This document shows positions 27,701-35,595 of a DNA stretch of 64,000 bases, piece by piece. Every line of letters begins with the position of its first letter. Position 1 is the first letter of the stretch. Under the pieces are notes generated by a model. It ran no database searches. It saw nothing but the letters and a program-made list of their open reading frames with translations, and was not told where the DNA came from. The stretch lies in NCBI GenBank assembly GCA_029265815.1, contig JAJUGU010000004.1, forward strand, positions 233,413-297,412, given 5' to 3'. The position numbers and the translations under genes are program-made. This DNA comes from Anaerolineaceae bacterium (GTDB taxonomy: Bacteria > Chloroflexota > Anaerolineae > Anaerolineales > Anaerolineaceae).

Positions 27701-28861
27701 AGGTTTAAAGTGTCGAATCACTTCTTTATAATCATCGGGATGGATAAATTGCCTGAGATCTAATGGATAAGCTGGCATGCCCCCGATTTTCAAAATTTCC
27801 AAAGCCTGGGGATTCAAATAAACCAATCGCCCCCCCACAACCACATATACTCCTTCGGTGGCACTGTCGATCAGTTGCTTGTATAACGCTTCACTTTCTC
27901 TAAGTTTTTTTGTGCGTTCATTAACCTGTCGCCTTAATGACCAAACCCAAAGAATCACCAGACCCAGCAGCGCTCCCAGTGCGACCAGCCCCGAGAAATA
28001 TAAATGAAGCTGATCAATGTATGAGGTCTGCTGAAAAGCTGAAAACCAATAGCGGGTCAATTGTTCGTACTGTCCATTCGCCTCGACCACCGCCAGTGCT
28101 TCATTCAACTGGCGAACCAGTTGATCGTTGCCCTCTCTAACGGCAAAACCATAATTCCGTTCCAAGAGGTGCAGCCCGAGCTCTTTTAGATTGTTCAAAT
28201 GGTTGGCTTCAATATAATAGTAACCGATAATGGTATTGACCAGTGCACCATCGAACTCCCCATTTGATACTCGCCGCAGTGCTTCTTCGGGATTTTCAAG
28301 TGTAATGATCGTTCCCGAGAAACCGCTGCTCTCTAGAAAATCTTCGTTAACATCCCCTGCCTGAACGACAATCTCTTGCAGGTCACCAAGAGCTCTGAAC
28401 TTCGATCCTCTTCTAACAAACACATCGGAATAATGCGCTGAATGAGGGTTAGCGTAATCATATTGCTCATCACGGATAGATGTATAAGCCATACCGCTGA
28501 GAACATCGACCTCTCCATCCAGCAGGTTTTGCTTTGCTTCTGTCCAGGAGGTAAGTTTAAATTCTACTTTTACCCCCATAATCTCACCAACTGCACGCAT
28601 CAGGTCGTTATCAAATCCCTTGGCTATTCCGTCTTCAAGATACGAGTAAGGAGGATAGGAGTCGTCACCGCCAACGATTAAGGTCCCCGTTAAACCGGGT
28701 TGTACTGCAATCTGTTCCGGTAAGAACTTTGTCGCAACCGGGGGGCGGATAATTTCGCTTTTCAGCCCAAAAAAGACAAGTGTGCCAATGGCAAACAAAA
28801 ATATGATTACCAGTAAGATAACCGAAGAAATTATGATCCAATTTCTCTTATTGGATTTCAC
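24722..28861 (-). CDS. Large HD-GYP sensor: periplasmic-binding domain, five PAS, GAF and c-di-GMP phosphodiesterase
   Basis: 1379 residues, start GTG 28861. Order: membrane segment (about 9-31); extracytoplasmic type-3 solute-binding domain (about 55-275); second membrane segment (about 288-308); five PAS domains (about 320-1010), of which the fourth and fifth are near-duplicates sharing PVxIWxxD and NRTLDG; a GAF domain (about 1015-1175); and a C-terminal HD-GYP domain. HD-GYP motifs are intact: LLHDIGKMGIPD (about 1240), SHHEKWDGSGYPEGL and DCWDALRSDRPY. It probably breaks down cyclic di-GMP in response to an amino-acid-like ligand plus cytoplasmic signals. It is transcribed alone, divergent from the next gene. 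Confidence 0.92.
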   Translation of the reverse strand: MKSNKRNWIIISSVILLVIIFLFAIGTLVFFGLKSEIIRPPVATKFLPEQIAVQPGLTGTLIVGGDDSYPPYSYLEDGIAKGFDNDLMRAVGEIMGVKVEFKLTSWTEAKQNLLDGEVDVLSGMAYTSIRDEQYDYANPHSAHYSDVFVRRGSKFRALGDLQEIVVQAGDVNEDFLESSGFSGTIITLENPEEALRRVSNGEFDGALVNTIIGYYYIEANHLNNLKELGLHLLERNYGFAVREGNDQLVRQLNEALAVVEANGQYEQLTRYWFSAFQQTSYIDQLHLYFSGLVALGALLGLVILWVWSLRRQVNERTKKLRESEALYKQLIDSATEGVYVVVGGRLVYLNPQALEILKIGGMPAYPLDLRQFIHPDDYKEVIRHFKPENLANGQTVQVIHRVLLQTGEVRWVRTKGREIIWQSGSGMLGFFTDITDAKILEESVRESEKRFRLLFEKTPAGLFYYNSDLVITNINDQLVEILSVNKKALENFDFHNLKDKRIFPAISAIKNLEEGYYEGWYHPQTSKLKSDLFIKLRTTPIINERQELEGGIGVIENITGLVMRDAKLQDLEDRFKKAFLTSPDAININRLKDGLYYEVNRGFTDLSGYSHEDVKGKTSLDIEIWADPKDREHLKNELIARGEVKNFEAKFRLKDGTIKTGLMSASLIEIDGEPCIISFTRDISDRKKAEDTIRASEIRYRTIFQSVPVAIWEQDCTKVYDMFEDLRRSGVTDLNQYLNANPEFIWAALKSITVTDVNEISLAMYEAQSKDDLLGSLDKVFDRDTYLYFKNELIAMWDQEGIFEGDTINRTLDGKRIIVHIRFNIPETRDGFSSMLVSIADITHQKEAEAALRESENRYKSIFDSVPVCIWDEDFSNVFNFLQDLRENGIKDLDLYLRQHPQAVREAASLIIVNEVNDAAVAMYGAKSKAELMQNHNRVFTESSYDNFRRELIAIWNKQPKFYGETVNRTLDGRDIIISISTNIPADSEGYSRVFVSVEDITERKKAEDQIRRQVKHLASLRAVDMAISASIDLPITLRVLINQAVQQLSVDAASILLYNPKTQLLEYAAGSGFSTHAIENTRLRLGESYAGKAALERKMVAASDLATPFSKFRTANLHLEGFTDYLGIPLIAKGVVKGVLELFSRTPLPTDTEWMSFLDSMAGQAAIAIDNATLFDEVQQANINLRRAYDATIEGWARALELRDGETEGHSARVADMTVQLAAAFDIKDDEMVNIRRGALLHDIGKMGIPDHILLKQGTLTDDEWTIMRRHPVYARQLLGSIEFLQDAIAIPYSHHEKWDGSGYPEGLQGEEIPLAGRIFAVVDCWDALRSDRPYRKAWSDKDTWEYINMNAGKEYDPKVVHKFHELLVSMNLLKKEN

Positions 28862-29047
28862 GATAGGATCCCATTCGTGTTAGTTTTATGCCAGCCTTGT
28901 TGTTATTCGGATTTTGATCAAAGCGAACCACAGACTTAAAGCTTCGTAAACTACTCTAATAATTCTAGGAGATTTTAAAGCATTGCACAAGTGATTACAC
29001 CATTTTGATAACTCATTGGAATGAGCCGAGAAAAAAAACGGCTGTGC

Positions 29048-29053
29048 TACAAT
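29048..29053 (+). promoter_or_regulatory. -10 box of the unknown 571-residue gene
   Basis: TACAAT lies 20 nt upstream of the ATG, with AGGAG (29060-29064) between. Transcription would start near 29060, giving a very short leader. Confidence 0.4.
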
Positions 29054-29073
29054 ACATTCAGGAGATCAAATTT

Positions 29074-30789
29074 ATGGAACGAACCGTCCCAAAAAGAGCA
29101 ACGGATGAGATCGATCTGTACTTGAGAACGATTTACTCCCTTTTACGTTCCAGTACAGAAGTGAAAATCAAAACGCTGGAAGAAGTTCACGCGGGCATGA
29201 ACTCTTCATTGCATCTTGGTGCTCGTAAACCCACACCCGACACATCGGCATTTATTTATTCTATCCTGCGGCTGCCAGCCTGCATCACTGATGTATGCTC
29301 GCTCGTTCTCGGTCAGAGTGCTTCGGTCTTTGCCCGCCAGGGTTACCCCGATGTAGAATCCTGGCAGCTGGTAAGCGCAAAAGCCCGCCGCAGAACCACC
29401 TATTATGATGGAAAGAATACGCTGGCTGTATTCATTGCCAGTCGTTCAGATATCGAAGACGTGGTGCCTGTCTTAACCGCATACCAGATCGAATGGAACA
29501 AGATCCATAACCTGCTGCATAATTGGTGTTCAGCATCCTGGATCGATGTCAATGACCCCTCCAGTGACGCTTTTAAAGAGTTAACCCACTGCTTGGGCAT
29601 AGATCGTGAGGAACTCCTGCGGCTTCACACCGTTTGGGGCAGTGATTTTGGCAGCATCCTGGAAAAGATCGCCGCGCGACCCTGCTCTTTTGGTATCCGT
29701 TTATTGAGTGGGTCCTTAAGTGAATACTGGCGAGCAACACGCATCTGGTGGGATAACATTGAAAAAGAAAGACCCGGCATTCTCGAAACGCCAGTCTATT
29801 TTGTTTCCAGCAACACCCACAGCCTCCCCAACCTGCTTACCGGTTATGCCTTGAAAAAGAAAAAAGAGATCATCTCGTTCCTAGAGCTACCCGGCAGCAA
29901 TTCAGGCTTACTGCAGGAATGGCAGGATATACAAACGGGGCACGAGGTTGCCTCCATCGAAAATTTTCTCTATTACGCTTTGAAGAAATACCAACAGACC
30001 AGCTATGGAAGCAACTCCATCAGCGAACAGAATCAAATGGAGCTTTCGCACGGGATCACCCGAATTCCTTCCATTCATTCATTTGATGTCGAAGCTCAGT
30101 TGATCGATCTTTCGCGGCTTGACCCGGCCAGTTTTGACCCGCGCCTGATCACTTCCGGTCAAGACCTAAGCTTCCTTAAAAAGAGTAATGCTCTTATCAT
30201 TAATATCGATTACCCCCTCGGACTGGGTGCCTATAACATCCTCGCAAAAATCGCAGAACATGTTACAGACATACTGGGAATTTACATCATGGGCAAAGCA
30301 GCCACACTCAACGCAGTGCGCGGAGATATCATGATTCCCGGTGTGGTCCAGGATGAGCAATCGCAGAACACCTACCTCTTCCAAAATGCATTTAGTGCAC
30401 CTGATGTCACCCCTTACCTAAATTATGGAACCGTTCTTGATAACCAGAAAGCCCTCACAGCGCTGGGCACCTTTCTACAAAATGCAAACATGATGGATGT
30501 TATGTACCGTGAAGGGTATACAGATATTGAAATGGAAGCCGGGCCGTATCTTTCAGCTATATACGAAATGTCACGCCCCAAACGACATCCGGTAAACGAG
30601 ATTGTCAACCTTCAGGGTGCCCCGTTTGACATCGGCATCCTGCACTATGCATCCGATACCCCATTAAGTAAAGGCGCTAATCTTGGCGCTGGTACCCTTT
30701 CTTACCGCGGCATGGATTCAACATACGCCGCATCGGTCGCCATCTTGCGCCGAATTTTCAAACTTGAGCAGGCACGTCTTGGAGGTTAA
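29074..30789 (+). CDS. Unrecognised protein with a nucleoside-phosphorylase-like C-terminal part
   Basis: 571 residues; start ATG 29074 has AGGAG 9 nt upstream, and longer starts would overlap the promoter. I cannot name the family with confidence; the architecture recalls DUF6909 proteins. The N-terminal 370 residues show no familiar motif. The C-terminal part holds GKAATLNAVRGDIMIP (about 407), IEMEAGPYLSAIYEM (about 485) and YASDTPL (about 527). These resemble the glycine-rich, Met-Glu and Ser-Asp motifs of purine nucleoside phosphorylase/methylthioadenosine nucleosidase folds. A nucleoside- or nucleotide-binding role is inferred only. It is followed by an MBL-fold gene with its own promoter. 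Confidence 0.55.
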   Translation: MERTVPKRATDEIDLYLRTIYSLLRSSTEVKIKTLEEVHAGMNSSLHLGARKPTPDTSAFIYSILRLPACITDVCSLVLGQSASVFARQGYPDVESWQLVSAKARRRTTYYDGKNTLAVFIASRSDIEDVVPVLTAYQIEWNKIHNLLHNWCSASWIDVNDPSSDAFKELTHCLGIDREELLRLHTVWGSDFGSILEKIAARPCSFGIRLLSGSLSEYWRATRIWWDNIEKERPGILETPVYFVSSNTHSLPNLLTGYALKKKKEIISFLELPGSNSGLLQEWQDIQTGHEVASIENFLYYALKKYQQTSYGSNSISEQNQMELSHGITRIPSIHSFDVEAQLIDLSRLDPASFDPRLITSGQDLSFLKKSNALIINIDYPLGLGAYNILAKIAEHVTDILGIYIMGKAATLNAVRGDIMIPGVVQDEQSQNTYLFQNAFSAPDVTPYLNYGTVLDNQKALTALGTFLQNANMMDVMYREGYTDIEMEAGPYLSAIYEMSRPKRHPVNEIVNLQGAPFDIGILHYASDTPLSKGANLGAGTLSYRGMDSTYAASVAILRRIFKLEQARLGG

Positions 30790-30793
30790 GCCC

Positions 30794-30818
30794 CCTTCGA
30801 TTGCGGTATAATCGAAGG
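30794..30818 (+). promoter_or_regulatory. Inverted repeat overlapping the -10 box of the MBL-fold gene
   Basis: A perfect 9-bp inverted repeat (CCTTCGATT / AATCGAAGG, 7-nt spacer) straddles TATAAT at 30807-30812. It could be an operator, or a shared terminator/promoter between the two genes. Confidence 0.45.
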
Positions 30819-30828
30819 CGGAGGTTAC

Positions 30829-31500
30829 ATGGAAATTACCTGGTATGGACATTCTTGTTTTCGGCTGACTGAACGAAGTCTGGCCACTGTGATAACCGAT
30901 CCTTATGATTACAAACAGATCGGCTACGAACCATTGAAGTTAAAAGGTGACATCGTTACGGTTAGCCACAACACCCCGGGGCATAACTTTGTTTCGGCTG
31001 TGAAAGGTGATTCTCACATCATCGACGGACCCGGAGAATTTGAAATCGGAGGCGTGTTCATCACCGGCATTCAAACCAACGGCCACACCAAGAAAACGGC
31101 CGAAGAACCGCGCAACACCATGTTCCTTTTCGATTATAACGGCATCAATATTCTGCACCTGGGTGATGTGAACCGTGTGCCCACCCAGACCGAAGTTGAA
31201 GCTATCGGTCCTGTGCATGTGGCTCTCGTTCCGGTCGGTGGCGGAGGCAGCCTCACTGCCATTAAGGCCACCGAGGTGATCAGTCTGCTTGAACCGAACA
31301 TCGTTATCCCGATGCACTACGGCACCCCGGGGTTTGCCAACATCACCGCAAAATTAGACCCCCTCTCAAAGTTCTTGAAGGAAATGGGATTGGGTGAAGT
31401 TGAACCTGTACCGTCCCTAAAGATACCCAACGCAAACTCTCTCCCAGATGAAACGCGGGTGGTCGTGTTAGAATATTCAAAAAACAATAATGCATCATGA
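30829..31500 (+). CDS. MBL-fold metallo-hydrolase-like protein (UlaG-like), metal site partly altered
   Basis: 223 residues. The fold is recognised from WYGHSCFRL, DIVTVSHNTPGHN, HLGDVNRVP and PMHYGTPG. In the usual HxHxDH metal motif, the second His and the Asp are replaced (SHNTPGHN), and only the outer histidines remain. The protein may bind metal differently or be inactive. UlaG itself hydrolyses ascorbate-6-phosphate lactone, but no related pathway gene is nearby. GGAGG (30820-30824) precedes the ATG. The next gene overlaps its stop by 4 nt. Confidence 0.78.
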   Translation: MEITWYGHSCFRLTERSLATVITDPYDYKQIGYEPLKLKGDIVTVSHNTPGHNFVSAVKGDSHIIDGPGEFEIGGVFITGIQTNGHTKKTAEEPRNTMFLFDYNGINILHLGDVNRVPTQTEVEAIGPVHVALVPVGGGGSLTAIKATEVISLLEPNIVIPMHYGTPGFANITAKLDPLSKFLKEMGLGEVEPVPSLKIPNANSLPDETRVVVLEYSKNNNAS

Positions 31501-31814
31501 TAGACCCAAACCGGCCTGTTAAACTGATTATGACCTGGGATATCACCCCCGAACACGAACAAGAATATTTCGAGTTCGTGATTCGCGAATATATTCCCGG
31601 AATCCAGCGCATGGGCTGCGAACTATCAGATGCCTGGGCAACCGTATTCGGTGCCCGCCCTCAGATCATGGTTGGTGCAGTGGTCGCGAACCCTAAGAAA
31701 GCCCGCCAGTTGCTTCTCTCCAGCGAGTGGAATGCGCTCACCAACCGCCTGCAGGATTTTATTCAAAATTACACGATCAAAGTGGTCAACGCCAGAAGCG
31801 GTTTTCAGCTCTAG
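31497..31814 (+). CDS. Conserved small protein of unknown function, coupled to the MBL-fold gene
   Basis: 105 residues, no signal or membrane segment. It has two beta-alpha units (KLIMTWDITPEHEQEYFEFV and QIMVGAVVANPKKARQLL), resembling a dimeric ferredoxin-like alpha/beta barrel (guess). Its ATG overlaps the stop of the MBL gene (ATGA), so co-expression is likely. No function can be given. Confidence 0.6.
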   Translation: MIDPNRPVKLIMTWDITPEHEQEYFEFVIREYIPGIQRMGCELSDAWATVFGARPQIMVGAVVANPKKARQLLLSSEWNALTNRLQDFIQNYTIKVVNARSGFQL

Positions 31815-31825
31815 CTTGTTTTTCG

Positions 31826-32899
31826 ATGAGAGAAGATTTTGTTCGACTTCTTCTAACCTGGTACAAAACAAATGCCCGCAGCCTTCCATGGCGCGGGCAT
31901 CCTGATCCTTATGCGGTATGGGTTTCAGAGATCATGCTTCAACAAACCAGGGTGGAGACGGTTATTCCATATTTTCAAAACTGGATGCACGTTTTCCCCG
32001 ATATCCGTTCATTGGCAGAGGCAGAGTCAGACCAGGTCATGAAACAATGGGAAGGTCTGGGGTATTACTCCCGCGCCCGTTCGCTGCAGAAAGCCGCCAA
32101 AGTACTTGTTGAAAAATTTGAAGGCAAATTGCCCGAAGAAGCCTCAATTCTCGAAACATTACCCGGCATCGGGCCTTACACAGCAGCAGCCATCTCATCC
32201 ATTGCCTTCGGCAAAAATGAAGCCGTCGTAGATGGAAATGTGAAACGGGTCCTGGCACGTGTTTTCAATTACTCAAAACCTGTGAATATCCATGCGTCTC
32301 AACTCGATCTGCGCCGTCTGGCGCAAGAGTTGCTGCCTGTGGGAAAGGCGGGTGACTTCAATCAGGCAATGATGGATCTGGGCGCCACGATTTGCACCCC
32401 TCGCACCCCAAAATGCCAATCTTGTCCGATTCACACGGCCTGTGCTGCAGCTGCACTCAATCTTCAATCCTCGCTGCCGGTGATCGTAAAAAAACCTGCA
32501 ATCCCACACTGGATCGTCACCGCGGCAGTTCTGAAGCGTAATGGCAAAGTGCTCATCGCCAAACGCCCCGGCAACGGCCTTCTTGGCGGATTATGGGAGT
32601 TCCCCGGCGGAAAAGTTGAAACTGGAGAAACCCGAGAGCAATCGCTCGAACGAGAGATCATGGAAGAACTTGGCAGCCGTATCAGGGTGGGTAATTTACT
32701 GGGTGAATATCACCACGCATATACGCATTACCGGGTGACACTCTACGCATTTCAATCAACAATCATCGAAACAGAACCTCAACCATTACAACACAGCCTT
32801 ATCCGCTGGGTGAATATTCGCGAACTTGATCAATATCCGATGGGCAAAATAGACCGTATGATCTCACGGGATCTACAAAATGAACCTGTCAGCAGATGA
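31826..32899 (+). CDS. mutY: Adenine DNA glycosylase MutY with C-terminal Nudix domain
   Basis: 357 residues. Catalytic Glu35 lies in SEIMLQQT, the helix-hairpin-helix is LPGIGPYTA, and Asp136 is in VVDGNVKR. The 4Fe-4S cluster ligands are Cys190, Cys197, Cys200 and Cys206 (C-x6-C-x2-C-x5-C). The C-terminal domain starts at about 230 and carries an intact Nudix box: GKVETGE, then after seven residues REIMEELG. Most MutY proteins keep only a degenerate box here. MutY removes adenine opposite 8-oxoguanine. ATG 31826 is chosen because longer starts overlap the preceding gene. Confidence 0.93.
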   Translation: MREDFVRLLLTWYKTNARSLPWRGHPDPYAVWVSEIMLQQTRVETVIPYFQNWMHVFPDIRSLAEAESDQVMKQWEGLGYYSRARSLQKAAKVLVEKFEGKLPEEASILETLPGIGPYTAAAISSIAFGKNEAVVDGNVKRVLARVFNYSKPVNIHASQLDLRRLAQELLPVGKAGDFNQAMMDLGATICTPRTPKCQSCPIHTACAAAALNLQSSLPVIVKKPAIPHWIVTAAVLKRNGKVLIAKRPGNGLLGGLWEFPGGKVETGETREQSLEREIMEELGSRIRVGNLLGEYHHAYTHYRVTLYAFQSTIIETEPQPLQHSLIRWVNIRELDQYPMGKIDRMISRDLQNEPVSR

Positions 32900-33545
32900 A
32901 TTCGTGTTCAAGCGCGAACAAATGGTTTCCGGCCAGATCGTACGCCGTGGTGTAAAAGATCAGCGCGTTCTCGATGCCATGCGCCGTGTTCCAAGACACC
33001 TTTTCGTGAAGCCTGAAATGCGAGATTTTGCTTATGCAGATTACCCCTTACCCATCGGTTACGAACAGACCATATCCCAACCCTATATTGTTGGCTTGAT
33101 GACCAGCCTGCTTGACCTGAAAGGCAGCGAGAGGGTGCTTGAAATCGGCACTGGTTCAGGCTATCAGGCAGCGATCCTTTCTCTTCTGGCGCAAGAAGTC
33201 CATACCGTTGAGCTCATTGCTCCGCTCGCCTCTCAGGCTGAAGCGCTGCTGAAACAATTGGGTTACAACAATGTGAAGGTTCATCTCAGCGATGGTTCAC
33301 TGGGTTGGCAGGAAGATGCACCCTACGACGCGATATTGGTCACCGCCAGTGCGCCAAGGGTTCCACCACCACTTCTAAAACAGCTTTACCCAACCGGTAA
33401 ACTCGTCATTCCTGTAGGCGGGCAGGGGTACCAGACGCTCGAACTCTGGACACAGGAGAATAGTGTCTGGCAGCCGCAAGAAATCCTGCCAGTTGCTTTT
33501 GTTCCACTGCGCGGAGTGCATGGTTGGAAAGGGGATGAAATATAA
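32880..33545 (+). CDS. pcm: Protein-L-isoaspartate O-methyltransferase
   Basis: 221 residues. The SAM-binding motif is VLEIGTGSGYQAAILSLL, preceded by the family-specific YEQTISQPYIVGLM and RHLFVKPE. The enzyme methylates isoaspartyl residues in damaged proteins so that they can revert to aspartate, and acts in the cytoplasm. The start overlaps the mutY end by 20 nt, so it forms a small repair operon with mutY. A bidirectional terminator follows. Confidence 0.93.
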   Translation: MNLSADEFVFKREQMVSGQIVRRGVKDQRVLDAMRRVPRHLFVKPEMRDFAYADYPLPIGYEQTISQPYIVGLMTSLLDLKGSERVLEIGTGSGYQAAILSLLAQEVHTVELIAPLASQAEALLKQLGYNNVKVHLSDGSLGWQEDAPYDAILVTASAPRVPPPLLKQLYPTGKLVIPVGGQGYQTLELWTQENSVWQPQEILPVAFVPLRGVHGWKGDEI

Positions 33546-33573
33546 AACTCGCTGCCGGGTGGCAGCGAGTTTT
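33544..33573. terminator. Bidirectional terminator between pcm and the RNase J gene
   Basis: A perfect 13-bp stem (AAAACTCGCTGCC / GGCAGCGAGTTTT) with loop GGGT lies between two converging genes. A and T runs sit on both sides. Confidence 0.88.
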
Positions 33574-33583
33574 ATTTATTGAG

Positions 33584-35251
33584 TTAGTTTTTTACTACGT
33601 TTACAAAAATCATCGGGCGGCGCTGTGTCTCTTTATAAAGATAATTGCTCACCGCCTGTTCGATATCTTTCTGGATATTCCCATTCGCCCGTGTCGCTGT
33701 TTCTACCACACGCGTGCGCAGCCCGGCCATCAGATCTTCTGCATCGCGGTAAGCAATAAAGCCGCGGCTGATGATTTCAGGTTCTCTTGACGGTTTGCCT
33801 GTGAATTTATCCATGATCAGGTTGATCACCATAACGCCTTCTTCAGAAAGAACTTCACGGTCGTGCATGACATCTTTGCTGACGTCACCCACACCGGCGC
33901 CGTCGACGTATACATAAGCAGCAGGCACGCGTTCGCCAAGTTTCATTTTCCCATCAGAAAATACCACACTCTGTCCGTTGAGAATTACGGCAATGTTCTT
34001 TTCGGGAATACCGATCTGTTGAGCCAGCAGCGCGTGTTGATGCAACTGACGTAATTCACCATGAATGGGAATGAAAAATTGCGGTTGTGTGAGATGCATC
34101 AGCAATTTCATTTCTTCCTGGCTGGCATGACCTGAAACGTGTACTGGTGCGATCGCCTCATAAATCACGTTCGCTCCGCGTTCAAAAAGACGGTTGATGG
34201 TACGATACACATTTTCCTCATTCCCCGGGATAGGATGGGAAGAAAGGACAATCGTGTCACCCGCTTTAACATCCAGCAGTCGGTGGGTTCCGGTGGAAAT
34301 CTTACCCAGAATTGAGGTGGGTTCCCCTTGCGATCCTGTGCACATGACTGTGACATCGCTGGCTCGCATATTGTTGGCTTCTTCCAGGCTAACGATTAGA
34401 TCATCTGGCAGGTTTAAATAGCCCAGCTTGCGTGCAATCTTGGCATTATCGATCATACTGGTTCCGGCAAACGCCAGTTTACGCTGATGCTTGAGCGCGG
34501 CGTTGCCGACCTGCTGCATGCGCGAGATCAGCGAAGCGAAACTTGCGATGATGATCCTGCCTTTGGCTTCACGAAAGACTTTATCAAGGGCATCATCTAC
34601 AACCCTCTCTGAAGGAGTCCAGCCTGCGCGTTCAGCGTTGGTAGAATCTGCCAGCAGTGCCAATACGCCGCGGCGCTGAAATTCAGCCAGCTTGGCATAG
34701 TCGGTCGGCCAGTTGTCCACAGGTGTATGATCAAATTTATAATCGCCGGTATGAACAATTAACCCGGCTGGCGTTTCGATCCCCAGTCCGACCCCATCTG
34801 GGATTGAGTGACACACATGGAAGAAGTCAACCTTGAACGGGCCAATCTTGCGGCTGTCGCCTGCGTTGATCGTCTCAAGGTGAACACGTGAAGCCAACCC
34901 ATTCTTTGCAAGTTTGACTTCCAACAAACCCCGCGTCAGCGGTGTGGCATAAATGGGTGCCTGGATTTCTTCCAGAACGTGCCGAATGGCGCCGGTATGG
35001 TCTTCATGGCCGTGGGTGATAATGATCCCCTTAACTTTATTGCGGCGTTGAATGAGATATGTAATATCTGGAATGATGTAATCAATTCCCAGCATATCAT
35101 TTTCAGGAAACATCATCCCGGTATCGACGACCAGAATCTGGTCATCGTATTCATATAACATCATATTAGCGCCGACTTCCCCCAGACCACCCAGGGGGAT
35201 GATCTTTAATACTCCCTTACCTGAGTGATTGCTTTTCTCATTTTTCTTCAT
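33584..35251 (-). CDS. rnj: Ribonuclease J
   Basis: 555 residues. The metallo-beta-lactamase motif THGHEDH has metal ligands His80, His82, Asp84 and His85. The beta-CASP region includes LALLADSTNAERAGWTPSE, and SSHPIPGNE is typical of RNase J. It performs 5'-to-3' exo- and endonucleolytic RNA processing. It lies downstream of dnaA on the same strand, separated by 344 nt with a hairpin, so it probably has its own promoter. Only one RNase J gene is seen here. Confidence 0.95.
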   Translation of the reverse strand: MKKNEKSNHSGKGVLKIIPLGGLGEVGANMMLYEYDDQILVVDTGMMFPENDMLGIDYIIPDITYLIQRRNKVKGIIITHGHEDHTGAIRHVLEEIQAPIYATPLTRGLLEVKLAKNGLASRVHLETINAGDSRKIGPFKVDFFHVCHSIPDGVGLGIETPAGLIVHTGDYKFDHTPVDNWPTDYAKLAEFQRRGVLALLADSTNAERAGWTPSERVVDDALDKVFREAKGRIIIASFASLISRMQQVGNAALKHQRKLAFAGTSMIDNAKIARKLGYLNLPDDLIVSLEEANNMRASDVTVMCTGSQGEPTSILGKISTGTHRLLDVKAGDTIVLSSHPIPGNEENVYRTINRLFERGANVIYEAIAPVHVSGHASQEEMKLLMHLTQPQFFIPIHGELRQLHQHALLAQQIGIPEKNIAVILNGQSVVFSDGKMKLGERVPAAYVYVDGAGVGDVSKDVMHDREVLSEEGVMVINLIMDKFTGKPSREPEIISRGFIAYRDAEDLMAGLRTRVVETATRANGNIQKDIEQAVSNYLYKETQRRPMIFVNVVKN

Positions 35252-35595
35252 TTTTTTCTTTGTAACCTTTCAAATTAAACCCTGAGGATTCATTTCTTGA
35301 TTAACCGCATCGAAAGGTCTCCCCTGTTGATTGCGGATGAAAATCAGTTTAAAAACAAATCCCGGCAAAACTTACTAGGCCAGGGATCCATTGAATCTTT
35401 CTTTATGATTGTAAACAATACACCCCGATATCTCAGAGAGTATGTAGTAAGCAATAACAAATAGGTGTTTCAGCAAATCCTAAACCTGATTTTTGATAAT
35501 GATCAATTTTTAATAACAAATAAATTATACTCCATTATTACCATTAATAAAGGAGTATTGTTATATTAGAAAACCATTTGTCTGTATGGATCAGA
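35252..35595. other. AT-rich noncoding region between dnaA and the RNase J gene
   Basis: About 344 nt with no coding potential seen. It contains the dnaA-side hairpin (35527-35558), two copies of AATAACAAATA (near 35453 and 35512), and a TTTAAT -10-like box (minus strand) near the RNase J start. No TTATCCACA-type DnaA box is visible. Confidence 0.5.
35527..35558 (-). terminator. Long hairpin after dnaA
   Basis: A 32-nt symmetric hairpin: ATACTCC / GGAGTAT, an A-A mismatch, TTATTA / TAATAA and a 4-nt loop. On the minus strand it is followed by A/T-rich DNA 30 nt after the dnaA stop. It may end dnaA transcription. Confidence 0.55.
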
